Below, piece after piece: positions 61,889 through 64,000 of a DNA stretch of 64,000 nucleotides (the first letter of the stretch is position 1; every line of letters begins with the position of its first letter). The notes under the pieces are model-generated. The model saw nothing but the letters and a program-made list of their open reading frames with translations, made no database searches and was not told the DNA's origin. The DNA is from Leptospira levettii (GTDB taxonomy: Bacteria > Spirochaetota > Leptospiria > Leptospirales > Leptospiraceae). The DNA lies in contig NZ_NPDM01000001.1 in assembly GCF_002812085.1 (NCBI RefSeq), positions 186,001 to 250,000 on the forward strand, in the 5' to 3' direction. The position numbers and the translations under genes were made by a program.

Positions 61889-63387
61889 TTCATACTTCCG
61901 GTTTTTAAAAATTGAACATGCCATGATAAAGCGTTTTCTAAATCATGCGGAGTGTGTTTGCCTTTCGAAACTTTGAGTGCATTTTCATAATACGCTCTCA
62001 ATTTATCTCGATAAATAGGATGAGCACATTTTTCAATGATGAGTTCCGCACGTTTTTTAGGAGGACATCCTCGCAAGTCTGCCAATCCATTTTCAGTTAC
62101 AAAAATCATTGTTGAATGTTCGTTATGATCTGTATGAGAGACCATTGGTACAATCGCAGAAATGTTCCCATCTTTTGCAAGTGAAGGTGTCATAAAAATA
62201 CTTAAATGCGAATTTCTAGTAAAGTCCCCTGACCCACCGATTCCATTCATCATAGATGTACCCATCACATGTGTTGAATTTACATTCCCATAAATATCAA
62301 TTTCGATCGCAGTGTTCATAGCAATGAGTCCCATACGACGAATCACTTCTGGATGATTCGAAATTTCTTGTGGCCGTATGACAAATTTGGATTTCCATGC
62401 TGAAATATTTTCATGGAATCTCTTTAAACCTAACTCTGAAAAGGTGAGTGCAGAAGTAGATGCAATTTCTAATTTTCCCGCATCAATCAAATCAAATACC
62501 GAATCTTGGACCACTTCCGTATACATTTGGATTGCATGGAATTTTGGATCTTTTGCCATACTCGCAAGTACGGCATTAGCAATATTCCCAACTCCATTTT
62601 GGAAAGGCAGATATTCTTTAGGGATCCTTCCCATTTTGATTTCGTGTTGAATGAATTCCAAAACATGAGAAGCAATATTTTGACAGTCGACATCAGGTGA
62701 TTTGAATACTGTAGCTGCATCAGGTTTACTAGAACGAACGATGCCTCTGATTTTTTCAGGTGGGACTTGGACAAATGGTTCACCCACTCGATCACTAGGA
62801 TTGATAATAGGAATAGGTCCACCTTTCATATGGTGACTTGGTAGATAAATATCGTGATAAGATTTTAGTTCGAGAGGATGAGTATCAGTGAGTTCAATAT
62901 AGATTGATTCCGCATTTTTTAAATAAGTCGCACTCATCCCAGAAGATGTGGATAAATAAATTTTTCCATCAGTTGTCACATCTATGGCTTCCACGATTGC
63001 AACATCAATTTTTGGTAAGATTCCATGTTCAATGTATTTCACGACATGAGAAAGGTGCATGTCTATAAAATCAGTTTCCCCTTGGTTGATTAAATTACGT
63101 AGATGTGAATTGGATTGGTATGGGATTCGTAATTTTAAAGCACCAGTTTTTGCCAAAACTCCATCTAGCTCTTCCCCAGTGGAAGCTCCTGCATACAAAT
63201 TGATAGAAAATGACTTTCCAAATTTTTTTTCTTCTTCGATACGTTTTGCAAAGGCGACAGGGATGAGTTTAGGGTAACCTGCTGGAGTAAATCCAGAACA
63301 ACCCAAAGTGACTTGATTTGGCAATAATTGGGCGATTTCTTCTGCAGTTTTTAGTTTTTCTTCAATCAATGAATTGGTTACAGTCAT
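61885..63387 (-). CDS. acetyl-CoA hydrolase/transferase (succinyl/acetate CoA-transferase type)
   Basis: The 500-aa protein (start ATG 63387; upstream extension begins in the divergent promoter) belongs to the acetyl-CoA hydrolase/transferase family: NLYAGASTGEELDGVLA, GVGNIANAVLASM, MYTEVVQDSVFDL (candidate catalytic Glu) and GIGGSGDFTRNS. It moves CoA between acetate or succinate and other acids. It overlaps the oxidoreductase gene by 4 bp. Confidence 0.9.
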   Translation of the reverse strand: MTVTNSLIEEKLKTAEEIAQLLPNQVTLGCSGFTPAGYPKLIPVAFAKRIEEEKKFGKSFSINLYAGASTGEELDGVLAKTGALKLRIPYQSNSHLRNLINQGETDFIDMHLSHVVKYIEHGILPKIDVAIVEAIDVTTDGKIYLSTSSGMSATYLKNAESIYIELTDTHPLELKSYHDIYLPSHHMKGGPIPIINPSDRVGEPFVQVPPEKIRGIVRSSKPDAATVFKSPDVDCQNIASHVLEFIQHEIKMGRIPKEYLPFQNGVGNIANAVLASMAKDPKFHAIQMYTEVVQDSVFDLIDAGKLEIASTSALTFSELGLKRFHENISAWKSKFVIRPQEISNHPEVIRRMGLIAMNTAIEIDIYGNVNSTHVMGTSMMNGIGGSGDFTRNSHLSIFMTPSLAKDGNISAIVPMVSHTDHNEHSTMIFVTENGLADLRGCPPKKRAELIIEKCAHPIYRDKLRAYYENALKVSKGKHTPHDLENALSWHVQFLKTGSMK

Positions 63388-63458
63388 AAATGATAAATCT
63401 CTTCTTAGAGCAAAGATAAAGAGATTGCCTAAAAATAAAAAGTCCAAATTCTGAACGT

Positions 63459-63869
63459 ATGGATTTTCTCTTATATTTCTATTCGGTGTTATTTGGAATC
63501 ATTCTGATTGCTCCCTTTTTGGTATTCTATTATCGATTCCAGGTTGATGAGTCTCCCTTTGGCAAAGAAATGGATTCACAGTTGAGAGCAATTTATGAGA
63601 AAAAAAATAACTTATTAGATTCGTTAAAAGACATCCGATCCGATTTTGATTCTGGTAAATTAACTGAGGAAGAATTCCAAACTCAATCCATCCCTTATAT
63701 TGAAGAATTAGAAACAGTAGAATCTACTTTAATAGAAAAGAGTAAAAATTTGGTAACGTTAGAACAACCAAAAATTCACAAAGATTGGACTTGTTCCAAC
63801 TGTGGATCTTTTGTTTCTGTTCCGAATGCAAAATTTTGTCCCAATTGTGGGACAAGTCGATTGGCTTAA
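63459..63869 (+). CDS. membrane-anchored zinc-ribbon protein
   Basis: The 136-aa protein has an N-terminal TM (residues 3-24), a charged coiled-coil part (EMDSQLRAIYEKKNNLLDSLKDIRSDFDSGKLTEEEF, a CcmI/short-C-terminal-domain-like hairpin) and a C-terminal zinc ribbon with CSNCG and CPNCG. The N-terminus is divergent from the CoA-transferase gene. Function unknown; similar proteins accompany ABC exporters and cytochrome-c biogenesis proteins. Confidence 0.78.
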   Translation: MDFLLYFYSVLFGIILIAPFLVFYYRFQVDESPFGKEMDSQLRAIYEKKNNLLDSLKDIRSDFDSGKLTEEEFQTQSIPYIEELETVESTLIEKSKNLVTLEQPKIHKDWTCSNCGSFVSVPNAKFCPNCGTSRLA

Positions 63870-63875
63870 TTTCGA

Positions 63876-64000
63876 CTAATTTGAGTTAGAGAATTGCATG
63901 TCATACAATCGTTTGTATTTTGAATTTGGATTTTGCAAAAGTTCTGTGTGGCTACCACTCTCTACAATTTCACCATTTTCTAAATAATAAATTGTATCAG
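63876..64000 (-). CDS. ABC exporter ATPase, C-terminal end (gene continues past window)
   Basis: On the minus strand the last 40 codons read ENGEIVESGSHTELLQNP and end YDMQFSNSN. GSHTELL is the switch/H-loop-following tail of exporter-type ABC ATPases (fused TM-ATPase or alone). The rest lies beyond the right edge. Confidence 0.85.
   Translation of the reverse strand, partial: DTIYYLENGEIVESGSHTELLQNPNSKYKRLYDMQFSNSN

Overview
This 64 kb window looks like a chromosomal segment of a spirochaete of the genus Leptospira, most likely from the saprophytic (L. biflexa-type) clade. The reasons are the AT-rich composition, a DUF1577-type protein (a family I know mainly from Leptospira), several Leptospira-style envelope proteins, and two 5S rRNA genes not linked to 16S or 23S. 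Two rrf copies are what I recall for saprophytes; pathogens have one. Species identity is inference. No tRNA, CRISPR array, insertion sequence or prophage was recognised.

Left part (1-10 kb), all on the minus strand: the end of a TolB/PD40-like lipoprotein, a YdbL-like (DUF1318) lipoprotein with a large AsmA/YdbH-like protein, a STAS protein, a sigma-like DNA-binding protein, an NhaC antiporter, an NRAMP-related transporter lacking the usual metal ligands, and a soluble PAS-PAS hybrid histidine kinase. From 10.2 to 16.1 kb, two nearly identical 425-bp repeats, each carrying a 5S rRNA gene, a terminator and degenerate 5S fragments, flank three outer-membrane protein genes including a FecA-like TonB-dependent receptor.

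Middle part (16-42 kb): a GyrI-like protein; an overlapping set of a secreted protein, a PrsW-type protease and a membrane protein with a TonB-like C-terminus; glycyl-tRNA synthetase with a GNAT acetyltransferase; a YgcG-type TPM protein. A TetR regulator faces a secreted lipase followed by its probable steric foldase, with two palindromic operators exactly 40 bp apart between them, and then an Lnt-like acyltransferase. Next are a helicase-like C-terminal domain protein, an overlapping UbiB kinase-FeoA-FeoB operon, a NeuB-like synthase, hisBHA with a VKOR-DsbA fusion, a rhomboid protease with a C-terminal cysteine cluster, an FNR/CRP regulator, an enoyl-CoA hydratase-like protein and a DUF1577 protein with a split PilZ signature.

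Right part (43-64 kb): a TPR protein, a penicillin-acylase-family hydrolase, a lytic transglycosylase facing a membrane histidine kinase across a perfect palindrome, and three tandem copies of a secreted, cysteine-rich alpha/beta-hydrolase-like protein. Then comes a CsoR/CstR-family repressor with two matching operators controlling a DUF2892-TolC-RND operon that has no membrane-fusion-protein gene. The window closes with a methyltransferase, an FAD oxidoreductase, a CoA-transferase, a zinc-ribbon protein and the tail of an ABC exporter.

The points most worth a second look are the hydrolase triplet, the lipase/foldase/TetR module, the persulfide-type CsoR operon without an adaptor, the split PilZ protein, the degenerate G4 motif in FeoB, and the 5S mosaics.
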